DNA of 64,000 nt from Trichoplax sp. H2 (taxonomy: Eukaryota > Placozoa > Uniplacotomia > Trichoplacea), in NCBI GenBank assembly GCA_003344405.1, contig NOWV01000085.1, forward strand, positions 1 through 64,000, in the 5' to 3' direction. The translations under genes were made by a program, and so were the position numbers. Under the pieces are notes generated by a model. The model was not told the DNA's origin. It made no database searches and worked only from the letters and a program-made list of their open reading frames with translations. This document shows, piece by piece, positions 1 through 12,800 of the stretch. Each line of letters begins with the position of its first letter. Position 1 is the stretch's first letter.

Positions 1-2733
1 ACTAACAGTGTTAATTGTCGCGACTTGTCAGACAAGGGCTCAATAAAGGAATAACTTCCATAAGGTACCAATCGATACCTATAGAAAAATCAAGTGCAAT
101 TTTGTTATACAGGATGTCATTAAGAAAGCGAAAAGTAGTTACATTTATTAAAGTCTATAACCTTAAGAATGTAAAACCAATTTTCTTTGCTAGGCAGTGT
201 AATAATAATGCCGTCTGACCCCATGCAGCGTTAATTTCATTCCATTCAACCTTTACAAAATTTGAGAATAAATATAGATTATGTCATAACATAGACAAAA
301 ATCAAGTATTTTTAAAGCAGTTATCGTGGTGATGAAACCTACCGGTACCGTCGGTAGGCGTCCAAGTCTAAAATTGTTTATTGTGCCAAAATGGCCTCTA
401 TGCCTAAAATAAATTTTAAATGAATTAGAATTGAAAGGCTGAAGTTATTCAAAATTAATCTTGGCACTGTTTTACATTTAAATTTTAATTTAAATTTTAA
501 TTTAAATACTAACCATATATGAAACGCGCAGTTAAATATATTTGTTCGCTTTAATCTTTCTATTTGTAACTGGGCGTAAATCATTTGGTAATCAACACTA
601 CAAAGAAGAAGAAAATTACATCATCGTATTGCATTGATATGGCTGGTAAGGTAAAGCTAAACATCAACATACCTTCTATCTTCATTTTCAAATTCAATTC
701 TTCGCTTTTCTAATGAATGGTACTCTAACATGAAACTAAGAAAAATGAAATAACTAGATTTTAGCATCCAGAAATCCATTATTGTACAGTATACGTATTT
801 CTAAAATGAATTTTAAGCATTTTCTTCAATGTTGATATACTTTTCTTCTTCTTGATCTAATCGTAACGCCTCTTGTTTTTGTGTTTCTCTTTCCTCTAGC
901 AGGCTTTCTCGTTCCTTTTCTCCTTCTTTAAGTTGCTTTTGCAAGTTTTCTTCTTCCGCTTTTAGCTAAATATTATGGAAAACATAACATTCCATTTTAA
1001 GTCATTAACATCCTTTACCAATTAATGTAGGTCGTTATTACTTTTTGTAATTCCGCTTGCAAACTTTCAATATCCTCCTCTCCATCCTTGTCGGAACTAT
1101 CTAAAAATGCACTAACAAAGCAATAATTCAACGTTTACGTAATGAAGTTAACCATAGGTTGATGATTACATGTCGAAACGCTTCAACATTATAATCATCC
1201 CAAATAGTGGTGATAGACTTAAAAATATCTACCTGTAAGTTCTACAATCAACTTCAGCTGCATCTAATTCTTGATCGAGAAAATCTAGTAATAATCCACC
1301 ACATTCGTCGCATAATGGATGATCAATTTCAGATTGTGAAGATAGAATATCGAATAGCTTGGCCCGTGACTGTAACATGAATTTATACGAGTATGTCAGT
1401 CAGCCGCGTTAGAAAGTGGAATGGCGTAAGCTTTGACATGTTCCAGTGCGAAGTGAGTGCAAATTATGAATCTTACTTTTATTTTATCGTTATAAGATTT
1501 AGCTTGGGCTTCAGCAGCTTCAAAATTTGCTTTTTCTTCTTGGCTACGTCTAGATAAGAGAAATGCAGGAAGGTACTAAAGTGAAAGTATTTAAGTGCTA
1601 ATAGGGACTGTACTTTCTAAAATGACGAGATTTAGAAAAGAGCAACAATAGCTACATAGCTTGAGCCAATTTTAAAAACTCATTAGTAATTCTATTAGCA
1701 ATTTAACATTTATGATACTGTAATTCTGGAGGCTTATCATAATGACAAGATAGTTGGCTGTGATTTTTGATATTGTTTAATTATATTGTGCTTCAGTACC
1801 TATAAGCAGCGTGTCAAGACAGGTAAGAAGTAATATAATAGTAGTTTTACCTGACTACTAAACGATCAACTTCATCCTCTTCATATCTATTAGCCTAAAA
1901 GGCAATAATGAAACTGAATCTATCAATACAAACCAAACAAATCACCATATATAGTTGAGTTATCCAGTTGAAGGACTGTGTTCAACCCTTCTTGACCTAC
2001 ATGTTCTTTGTCAATTGTTTTATTGCTACTGTTATCCCCTATAATGGAGTATTCAATTTCGAACGATTAATCGATTCCGTCTTCAATACAACATACTCAA
2101 TTATTTGACTACAAGTTTCAATATTGCTGAAGCTAAATTGAAGTAGAATGCAAGTATGATGATTCATCCATAGTTAAGTGTTGCAATGGTAGTAACGATT
2201 AATCGATTACGTCTTCAATACAACGTACTCAATTATTTGACTACAGGTTTCAATATTGCTGAAGCTAAATTGAAGTAGAATGCAAGTATGATGATTCATC
2301 CAGAGTTAAGTGTTGCAATGGTAGATCAGCAGCTAGCGTATATCTATATTATCTACGTATTGGTAATGTAGTGTCTCAGTGGCGTAGTTTTAAAAATTAT
2401 CAGGAATGGTAAATCGACTAAGGTCTGGATTGGTCTTCATCATAATCTAATTTCTGTTTCGATCGATAAATAATTGATTGCTACAGCTGCGTTAACGTTG
2501 AAGGATGGAAAATCAGTTTCTTCACATTGACTCAAAAGGCAACCAAGGACACAAAGTATGTTCAGCATGCAAGCATAGAATTGATCCTATTATATTATAC
2601 TGTAATCTTTTGAGTCCTTACCTTCATCTAATCCATAATCTGTAAAATCTGCGTCAAATGATGGATCTAATCGAACTGGTTGACAACATCGTTGACATAC
2701 AAAGCCTACGACTTCACCGTTTTTGTCAGCCAT
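1..2733 (-). CDS. BECN1: Beclin-1 (ATG6), 3' part outside window
   Basis: Beclin-1 is the scaffold subunit of the class III PI3-kinase (VPS34) complexes in autophagy and endosomal traffic. I assembled these minus-strand exons: 2622-2733 (start codon 2733), an unresolved exon near 1946-2090, 1851-1894, 1477-1549, 1233-1369, 1042-1110, 841-965, 673-735, 514-597, 343-403, 162-250 and 1-78, which runs off the window. Phases agree across the junctions from 1894 downwards. The N-terminus has the CxxC pair FVCQRC and a later CDEC, as in Beclins. Then come the BH3-like segment ([15 protein letters not shown]), a Glu/Lys-rich coiled coil (exons 1042-735), and the evolutionarily conserved domain with [21 protein letters not shown] and [11 protein letters not shown]. 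Family identity is near certain. The BH3 core Gly-Asp is replaced (Ala-Lys). The 3' end is missing because of the window edge. Confidence 0.95.
2063..2326. repeat. 132-bp tandem duplication in Beclin-1 intron
   Basis: Copy 1 (2063-2194) and copy 2 (2195-2326) are nearly identical, beginning acgattaatcgatt and ending gttgcaatggtag. They differ at only a handful of bases, so the duplication is recent. It lies upstream of, or overlaps, the unresolved second Beclin-1 exon. Confidence 0.9.
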
Positions 2734-2796
2734 ATTTGCTACCTGATACTACTGAGCCTGCGTTACTGTATAGTATTTTGGTAGCAATCAACCAAC

Positions 2797-2930
2797 TACA
2801 GTACAGTACAGTACAGTACAGTACAGTACTGTACTGTAGGTTTAACCTGCTTTGGCAGTACAGTACTGTACAAAACTCTACAGTGTACAGTACGCTGCTG
2901 TACATTCAAAAATACTGTAGATTGTAGACT
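2797..2930. repeat. ACAGT/ACTGT palindromic array
   Basis: A perfect pentanucleotide run (ACAGT)n switches to its inverse complement (ACTGT)n, so the stretch can fold on itself. It is followed by a less regular tail (ctctacagtgtacagtac, then tacattcaaaaatactgtag) that recurs around 3528-3575. It lies just upstream of the Beclin-1 start codon. Confidence 0.85.
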
Positions 2931-2960
2931 GTGACCACCACCAGAGATGACCATAACAAA

Positions 2961-3258
2961 TATGATGTCACTATTAATACTTTATTTTAATAGTATAGTA
3001 TACTGTATTATGGGCTAACGCGAGTCGAGTTCTTTATTGCTATCCTGGTCAACCAAGTACAACTATGATGCCACTATTAATACTTTATTTTAATATATAG
3101 TATATTATGAGCTAACGCGAGTCAAGTTCTTTATTGCTATCCTAGTCAACCAAGTACAACTATGATGTCACTATTAATACTTTATTTTAATACATACATT
3201 ATTATTATGGGCTAACGCGAGTCAAGTTCTTTATTGCTATCCTGGTCAACCAAGTACA
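2961..3258. repeat. Tandem repeat, three ~97-bp units
   Basis: Units start near 2961, 3064 and 3161. Each reads tatgatgtcactattaatac, an AT tract, gggctaacgcgagtcaagtt, then tattgctatcctggtcaacc. The third unit runs into the pentanucleotide array at 3255. A fourth, truncated unit (3609-3663) follows that array, and the flank before unit 1 (2905-2960) also recurs before it (3549-3608). The whole block therefore looks like a segmental duplication with an inserted or expanded palindromic array. Confidence 0.9.
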
Positions 3259-3580
3259 GTACAGTACAGTACAGTACAGTATTTCAGAGTCATGACTACA
3301 GTACTGTACTGTATAGTATTGGGGTGGGATTATACAAACTGACTGTATACACTGTACTGTACACTGTACACTGTACAGTACAGTTCGTCGACGTCCGATC
3401 TGACAACGAACGTACATACCGAACGTCCAAAATCGAACGTCCGTTGGACGTCCAATCGCTCGACGTCTACAGCACTACTGTATATGCAGTATACTGTCAT
3501 ATACCGTGCAGTATAGAACTCTACAGTGCACAGTACGCTGCCGTACCGTACATTCAAAAATACTGTAGATTGTAGACTGT
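3253..3580. repeat. ACAGT/ACTGT array with ACGTCC-rich core
   Basis: It starts with (ACAGT)n at 3255-3282, continues with inverted ACTGT units (3298-3390), then a more GC-rich island at about 3388-3470 with repeated gaacgtcc/ggacgtcc words. It ends in the same tail as the array at 2.8-2.9 kb. Open frames here follow from repeat periodicity and do not look like genes. Confidence 0.8.
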
Positions 3581-3663
3581 GACCACTTCCAGAGATGACC
3601 ATAACAAAAATGATGTCACTATTAATACTTTATTTTAATATATAGTATATTATAGGCTAACGC

Positions 3664-4250
3664 GTAAACTAGGCCTCCACGGCGTTGCTGCTGGTCTCCC
3701 CAATACATTATTGATTCTCATTTTGTATATCCATTATCCAGTATAGCTTGATAGTAACATGAGCGAAAATATCTACAGTATTGAAAAGTAAAATTACAAT
3801 AATATTCTACTACTCCATAATTCCAAACGGCTACCGTAAGCTCGGGTGAACATTGTACTGCCTCCACGCTGCAGTACAGGCAGTAACGACAGAAACACCT
3901 CCTACCTCTGACAACGGACTACGAAAGAAAAAGTTGATCCTCCTAAAATCTCAAACCAATCCCCCTCTAGCTAAATGAAGCCTTCCCTCCACCCCTTTCT
4001 CCTTACCAAAAAGAACCAGCTTCATACTGTAGTACCGTAGATCGCTAGCAAACTGTGTACAGCCTCCTTTGATCGTTTGAGGACAGAGCCTGCCAGTACC
4101 TCCCTCATACACTCCAACGTTTGCCCGTCGTACTGCACAGTTACTCATTCAAAATTTAAAGAAACTAAATGGATCCACATCAAGCACATTGGATTTTATA
4201 ATTTGAGGGGAATATTATTATATTATTCATCGACGTAATTAACCAAAGAT
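3664..4250. other. No gene seen between repeats and dapF
   Basis: I see no recognisable coding exon, RNA gene or clear regulatory site in this roughly 590-base stretch. It separates the eukaryotic repeat block from the bacterial-type genes, so the left edge of the presumed foreign DNA should lie here. Confidence 0.5.
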
Positions 4251-5063
4251 ATGCTTCAAAAAGTTCCTTTTGTAAAAATGCATGGTCTCGGTAATGATTT
4301 TGTCATTGTTAATGGATGTCATATGCCTAAAAGCTCGGATATTCACAGCTTTGCAAAGGAGATTTCTGATAGAGAACTTGGTGTAGGTTGTGACCAGTTT
4401 ATTATTTATAGACAAGACAGTGATAAAATAAATATGACGATTTACAATCAAGATGGGTCTGGTGCAAAAGCTTGTGGAAATGCATCAAGGTGTTTAACTA
4501 GATTATTATTTGATCATACAGGAGCTAAAAATATAAAGCTTGATGTTGATGGGAGGATTGTTTCTGGCAAGTATATTGATAAAAATACAATAAAAGTGGA
4601 TATGGGTCCGCCATCATTTGAAAGTAGCTGGATGCCTGATAGCACTGACTTGTGCTCACTTGCAGAGCGTTATATGATCGAGCCTAAAGAGATGATATGT
4701 GTTGATGTTGCTAATCCACATTTAGTAATTTCTTCTAAACTTTCGAAAAAAGATATGGGGATGATTGGTAATGATTTCCAAAAATGTGAGCTGTTTCCAG
4801 ATGGCGTAAACGTTAATTTTGCTAGGATTGAAGACAACAAGATCAATTTAACGGTTTGGGAAAGAGGTACTGGCTTTACTTATGCTTGCGGAAGCGGTGC
4901 TATTGCAACTTTTGCCGCTGCAAATAAGCTAAGTTTTTTCGGTGATGAGGCTGAGATAGTCTTTAAACTCGGTTCTTTAAAAATGCAAAAGCAAAATGAT
5001 AGTGTTTTAATGAGTGGGCCAGCTAGCTACGTATTTACTGGAGAGTATTTGTATAGCCAATAG
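4251..5063 (+). CDS. dapF: Diaminopimelate epimerase, bacterial type
   Basis: DapF interconverts LL- and meso-diaminopimelate, the step before lysine and peptidoglycan precursors in bacteria; it is a cytosolic, cofactor-free, two-cysteine racemase. The ORF is 270 codons, full length for the family and without introns. Both catalytic cysteine motifs are present: ACGNASR (Cys about residue 76) and YACGSGA (Cys about residue 206). Other signatures are the N-terminal FVKMHGLGNDF, GCDQF, NQDGS, NPHLV, DGVNVNF and WERGTG. I chose the ATG at 4251; the internal ATG at 4278 would remove part of the first strand. The overall wording resembles Rickettsiales DapF more than plant or free-living bacterial forms (remembered comparison, not computed). 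Animals lack the diaminopimelate pathway, so this is most likely transferred DNA, or an endosymbiont contig misjoined. A broken atpA fragment follows in the same orientation. Confidence 0.95.
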   Translation: MLQKVPFVKMHGLGNDFVIVNGCHMPKSSDIHSFAKEISDRELGVGCDQFIIYRQDSDKINMTIYNQDGSGAKACGNASRCLTRLLFDHTGAKNIKLDVDGRIVSGKYIDKNTIKVDMGPPSFESSWMPDSTDLCSLAERYMIEPKEMICVDVANPHLVISSKLSKKDMGMIGNDFQKCELFPDGVNVNFARIEDNKINLTVWERGTGFTYACGSGAIATFAAANKLSFFGDEAEIVFKLGSLKMQKQNDSVLMSGPASYVFTGEYLYSQ

Positions 5064-5136
5064 TTAACAAGTCATTACGTTTGGCTGTCGTTTTAATATT
5101 TATGACAGAGAGATTATCAAGGATAATTTATTAAAA

Positions 5137-5558
5137 TCTGGTAGTGATGCATATCCTAGTAATGTATTTTATTTGTATTCAAGGCTACTTAAGCGCGCTG
5201 CTAAATTATCCAATGAAAAAGCTGATGGATCACTGAAAGCATTACCAGTTGTTGATGCGCGAGCTGCTGATGTATCTGCTTATATTCCTATAAATGTGAT
5301 CTCCATTACTGATAGTCAGGCTTTTTTTTTGAAAGAGAGTTATTTCATAAGGATCTAGTGCCAACTGTAAATCTTGGTATATCGGTCAGACGTGTTGGTT
5401 CAGCTGCGCAGATTAAAGTAATTGAAAAAGTTGGCTCAATGAAACTGAAACATGCTCTATTTAGAGAGATGGGAGCGTTTGCTCAATTTAAGCCCGATCT
5501 AAATACATCAACACCACTAATTAGGCATGATTAGAAATTGGCAGAGCTTTTAATACAA
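5137..5558 (+). pseudogene. atpA: Decayed ATP synthase alpha fragment
   Basis: A remnant of the C-terminal third of the F1 ATP synthase alpha subunit. It shows [35 protein letters not shown], then after a frameshift VNLGISVRRVGSAAQIK and FREMGAFAQF, then KLAELLIQ. It is broken in at least three ways: the N-terminal two-thirds are absent, a run of nine T at about 5322-5330 shifts the frame, and an in-frame TAG lies at 5532-5534 with homology continuing beyond it. It sits about 75 bases after the dapF stop on the same strand. It could be a nuclear copy of a mitochondrial-type gene, but host ATP5A would be expected to have introns, and the adjacency to dapF favours a common bacterial source. The homopolymer shift alone could be a sequencing error; the stop and the truncation are harder to explain that way. 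Confidence 0.88.
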
Positions 5559-5629
5559 GTAAATTTATTTTTGATTAAAAGGACGTTAGTTCTAAGAAGG
5601 AGAAGTTCAAGAATAAATAATTTAAGTAT

Positions 5630-5776
5630 ATGAAAGTAATTGAGACATTTTCAAATTCATTCTCTAATTTCTTTAGAAATCCAAAAAGCTGTCTCACATT
5701 AGGCAAGTTTGTTTGGTTTTTTATATATTGTATCTTTACGTTATACCCTAGCCAAGCAATTGATAGAGTACTGTAA
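5630..5776 (+). CDS. Unrecognised 48-codon ORF with signal-like N-terminus
   Basis: I do not recognise this ORF. It starts MKVIETFSNSFSNFF, has a hydrophobic stretch (FVWFFIYCIFTLYP) and then SQA, which would suit a bacterial signal peptidase site, and it stops soon after. The purine-rich word aagaaggagaag lies about 30 bases upstream, too far for a normal ribosome binding site. The following several hundred bases contain hydrophobic coding-like fragments interrupted by stops (for example 5871-6080). It may be the start of a third bacterial gene that has decayed, or chance. Its only support is its position just after the atpA remnant. Confidence 0.25.
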   Translation: MKVIETFSNSFSNFFRNPKSCLTLGKFVWFFIYCIFTLYPSQAIDRVL

Positions 5777-7181
5777 TTGGTTTTGGTAATTTAGATACTC
5801 AATTGATGCCAAGAGTTGGAGTTTATATTCAAGAATTTGGTGTTCAGCGTTTTGTAATTGTTACTTAATATTGATAGTATTGATTACAACAATAATATTT
5901 AAAATGATTGATATTCCACTATATTACTTTCCGCGAAGTTATATAACATATGTAGTAATGGTAAGTAAAACTCAATATATTATTACTGGAATGATACTTG
6001 CTATATCTGCAGTACGCAGTTTTGTTACCGTTAGTGTTAGAATGACAATATACGCTGAGCTATGTATTGATATATGTTAAAATTTAAAAATCGTATTTTA
6101 CAGGAGATGAAGAAGTTAAGGAATAAATAGACTTAACATTCATCATTAAATTAATCAATATTTAAGAACAGAATGCAATCAATATAAATAGTTACTCTAT
6201 CACTGATGACATATTTTTCTTTACTGATCTTATGTATATGCACATAATAATATAAAGACCTAACTTGTAAAACAAGTTAATTTAGTGATAATCATCGCGT
6301 TAACTTATGGTTTATTTGGATCCAAAATTTTTATCTAATCGTGAAAAATAAAAATAGAGGTATACTGCTAGCCTAAAAATTATGCAGCAGTGGATGAATA
6401 AAATAATGGAAAATTTATCCTTTCAGAAAATTATACTAGAGCTGCAGAATTCTTGGTAAGATCACGGATATGCAACTTGGTTGGAGGGACGGGTGTGCCT
6501 TTGATCTGCTCGCGATTTCATTCCTATATTGTACTGTATTGTATCCTATATTGCCGTACATTCACAATAAGAGATTGTAGATATTTCTCCTTTAATATAT
6601 AGTTAATGGATTGGTTATTGAGATGTTCCTGCTTCTAGATCCCCCCTAGTATCTAGAAGCAAGGACCAACTGCTAGAAGTCCATGCAATAAATAGGCATA
6701 GAATGCGTAAAGCCGAGCGGACAGTACAGACGATACTAGGTATCAAGTCTGCCACACTATTAATAATATACGTACCTGAACATGGCCTAAAGTAGCAAGA
6801 TATTAACTTCAACATTAAATGCTTACTGTCTTCGGCTAGATATCCATATAAATTCTATATACATACTCAAACATGGTATACCACATACTCTGTAAACTAG
6901 AACATGATCCTGTCCGGTGTCATCATATCCGATCGCTATTTTATTGAAAGCCTTTTGGCCTGTAGATAGAGCCAAGCTAAAGATGCAAGAAATGCATACT
7001 ATCTCGACGTCTCGATCAAGTTAATGCCCCTAATGTAGCATTTTCTTTCTAATTTCTCTATTGGCATTGCTTTCATCGCCCAAGAAAAGGGATTACTTAG
7101 ATGGTGTTTTAATCGATGCATCTCAGCCTTGTATAATTTACACGTATTCGTATATAGCATAGAATAATCACTACTTTAGTC
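5777..7181. other. Intergenic, no supported gene
   Basis: It contains a weak hydrophobic open frame (5871-6080), a copy of the dispersed palindromic repeat tail (about 6525-6590, gccgtacattca followed by gattgtaga) and a short perfect hairpin (6631-6660). The right edge of any bacterial insert must lie before TMEM41A, but I cannot place it from composition by eye. Confidence 0.4.
6631..6660. repeat. Short perfect inverted repeat
   Basis: Ten-base arms gcttctagat and atctagaagc flank a ten-base C-rich loop. With a one-base bulge the stem can extend by about three pairs. No T-tract follows, so I do not call it a bacterial terminator. Confidence 0.7.
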
Positions 7182-9860
<2,679 letters not shown>

Positions 9861-12800
9861 AACTCATAGTAATTAAGACCCACAGCCCAAATTCAATTCA
9901 CCTAATTTATTCTTTCAAAGAACATTTTGGTAACGTTACCCAGGTTAAAAATTTCGGTAGTTTAGGTTAAATTTAAATTATTTCGATTTATCTATCAGGC
10001 TTTTTTGATACTATTACCACTTGTCAATACTGATTTACACCCTTAGATACTAGATCTCTATTTTTATTGTACATCTCTGGTCATTTACGTGTATAATTCT
10101 GTTGGCAATAAAATTATAAAGATCTACTTTATGAAATAGATTGGTTTTCTCAATTTTACAACTTTGTAAATTAGCAATATCTTTCTACTGTATATAATCG
10201 ATTTGGTAGTTAGTTCATAATTGTTCTACTTTTAGGTAACCTAGAATTAGAAATTACCGGTAGTTCTACAAATCAGATATCTTAAGGCACAGCGTGTTCT
10301 ATGATGTTAATATTAGCAAAGTGATAATACAGATGCCATCTGTTTACTTCAACAACTGATGACAGGAATATCTTTGTTGCTATGCGAATGTGTTATTTAC
10401 TCCATTTGAATACTACTATATCCTCTATCCTCTATAAAGAATTCCCATCATTAATGTATCTTTTAGAGATTCTGCCATATCTCAACAGCTGTATCAGCAT
10501 TCATACCCATACAGCATAGTAAAACTTTTAATATCTTGGTAGGAGTAACCTATTTGCTTTACGATACAATTATTAGGACCATCCAATCAATAGTTTTGTT
10601 ATCGAAATAAATTGAACTATTTTGTAAGTTAATAATATCTATCAACCTAAACCTGAATCCTGATTCCATGTCAAGATAGTACAAACCGACAATCTCAGCT
10701 ACACATTCAATTGTTATAGGGATAATATGAGTAATCTCTTACTCTGGTAGCTTGCTTAAAATTAAGTTGCAACTCAATCGATCAATAATTAATATCTCTG
10801 GCAGCTGAATCATTTCATAAAGGATAGCTAGAATGATCTTTCGTTATATAACCTAGTTTAATTATAATTAGACAAATAATTACTAATCAATTATATATTT
10901 ATTCACCTAATCCAATGATTACCTTAACTTCTTGCTTAATTATTCGCCGTCGATATTTAATGTTTTGACCCATTCCATTGTAATATAAATTACATGATTT
11001 TCTTTTTATATTCCAGGGATTCGCTACATTATAATCAGCTATTGATCATTGTAATATTGTTAACATTTTAGCAACTTGTTGAAATAAAAATCTGACACCA
11101 ATAATGACCAGGCTGATTGGTGCAGACTTGCCCATTTTGCACAATTTACTGCTTTCTACGTCAAAACAAACCCGTTGAGAAGTTAATACAAACTATGTTA
11201 GGCTTGATTATAAACATAATCTAATCAATGATTATATCATACTATCGCTGAGAGTCTAAGAGTTCCAATGTGTTAAACCTAATCCATTTAGTTTACTAGA
11301 TATTCTCTCGCTTAAAGAGAATCTGCTATTTAATCAGTATAATCCACCTTATATGAGGAGTAATATCTCTAAGTGCTTTTAAAGCGAGCGAATTACTTCA
11401 TTCCAGTTCGAATCAGCTGTGAGAGAAATTATTTAAAGTGCAGTTCATTCGTCTGTCTATTAATCAATCACAGTCTTGGTTGTTATTTTGAATAGTTAAA
11501 TATGGCACATAATAAGAGTGTAAATTTATCCTGTTTTCCCCACGTGATAAAAATTAGCACATTGGATTAAAAATGACTATCCCATGTTAGTTAAGGTTGG
11601 AATTAGATATGAACTATATTTAGTCGAGTTTACAATCTTTACCGGATAGAAATCCACGTATAAATTGAAGACTGATCGGTATACACAAATTAGATGCCCT
11701 ATAGGTAATAGCTGGTGAAGAAGAGAATAAAAAGAGTTCTAATTCTTGACAAACCCTCAAGCAGGTTTATTTAATTTTCAAATATTATGATGATGATGGC
11801 AATGATGTAAACATAGAGATCAAGTTCTTAATAATCAAAGCGTGATTAATTTTATGCTATATTCTGATTTATCACTATAAGTACCGTAATTGAAAGCAAG
11901 TTTACTTTAGTTTAACCTGACGAAAGTTAAGGTTTTCAGCTAAAAATTAAAAATGATGAAAGGTTTTTATCACTCGACAAGATGCTAGCTATCGTTGCTA
12001 CATTATTCTAGATCAGTGCTGATCAAAAAGGCTTCATTATCTCTTTCTCAGGTGCTCTCTACGTTGATAATTGGCATCAAGCTTACTGAAAATTGTCGGC
12101 CAAAATCTACCCAAGGAGCCTATATTTCACAACTCAAGACTAAGTTAACTGTCTATTCTCTACATTAAAATAATCTTAAAAGTGTTAAAAAAGATGAACA
12201 ACGGTCCATATGAAGAGGTAAGATTCTTACCAATACATTGGGTAAACTTACCTTTTCTGATCCTACGCATCTTCATGGAGCACGATGATTCTATTTCTGA
12301 TCTACAAAACAGAATAAATTACATCAGTAGATTTTTTTATGAATTGAACATTTCCAAACTGATGATGATAGCTTATCAACAAGCATAACATATTTTGAAT
12401 TCCTTATCCAATATGGATGATGGCGCTATGAAAATCATCCTTGATATTCTTACTGATTATTTCCACCAATTAGTATTCTCTATTGTATATGAGAAATGAA
12501 ATGATAAAATAAGAATAGAATCGATTGGTAAATGATACCAAGAGTTGAAGGCTGGTTTTTATAATGTTATTTCCGTTGAGTTTCAACCAGGGTAAAGCAT
12601 TCCTTACAACTTATATATTTTGTGTCGATATGATTTCAAGCATTTCTGTCAATCATTATACAATTTGTTTCAAGTTATACTAGGAGCCAAGTATTTGTTT
12701 TTCAATCGCTTTTTCTGGTTAAGGTTTAACCAGAGTAGTAGGGTGCGATTCTTTTGTGGGTATAAATGACGTCGAAATTTTCGTTAGTTGGTATAAAAAT

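Noticed and set aside
2797-3580. Repeats considered as a CRISPR array
   Set aside because: The units are a 5-base microsatellite and ~97-bp tandem copies without unique spacers, in eukaryotic DNA.
3234-3602. Overlapping open frames on both strands rich in Tyr, Ser, Thr and Val
   Set aside because: They arise from the ACAGT/ACTGT pentamers, which lack stops in several frames; no family resemblance.
6631-6660. Hairpin considered as a rho-independent terminator of the bacterial block
   Set aside because: There is no following T-run and it lies more than 1 kb after the last bacterial remnant.
6615-6815. Minus-strand 66-codon open frame
   Set aside because: It overlaps the short hairpin, has no recognisable motif and no nearby exons.
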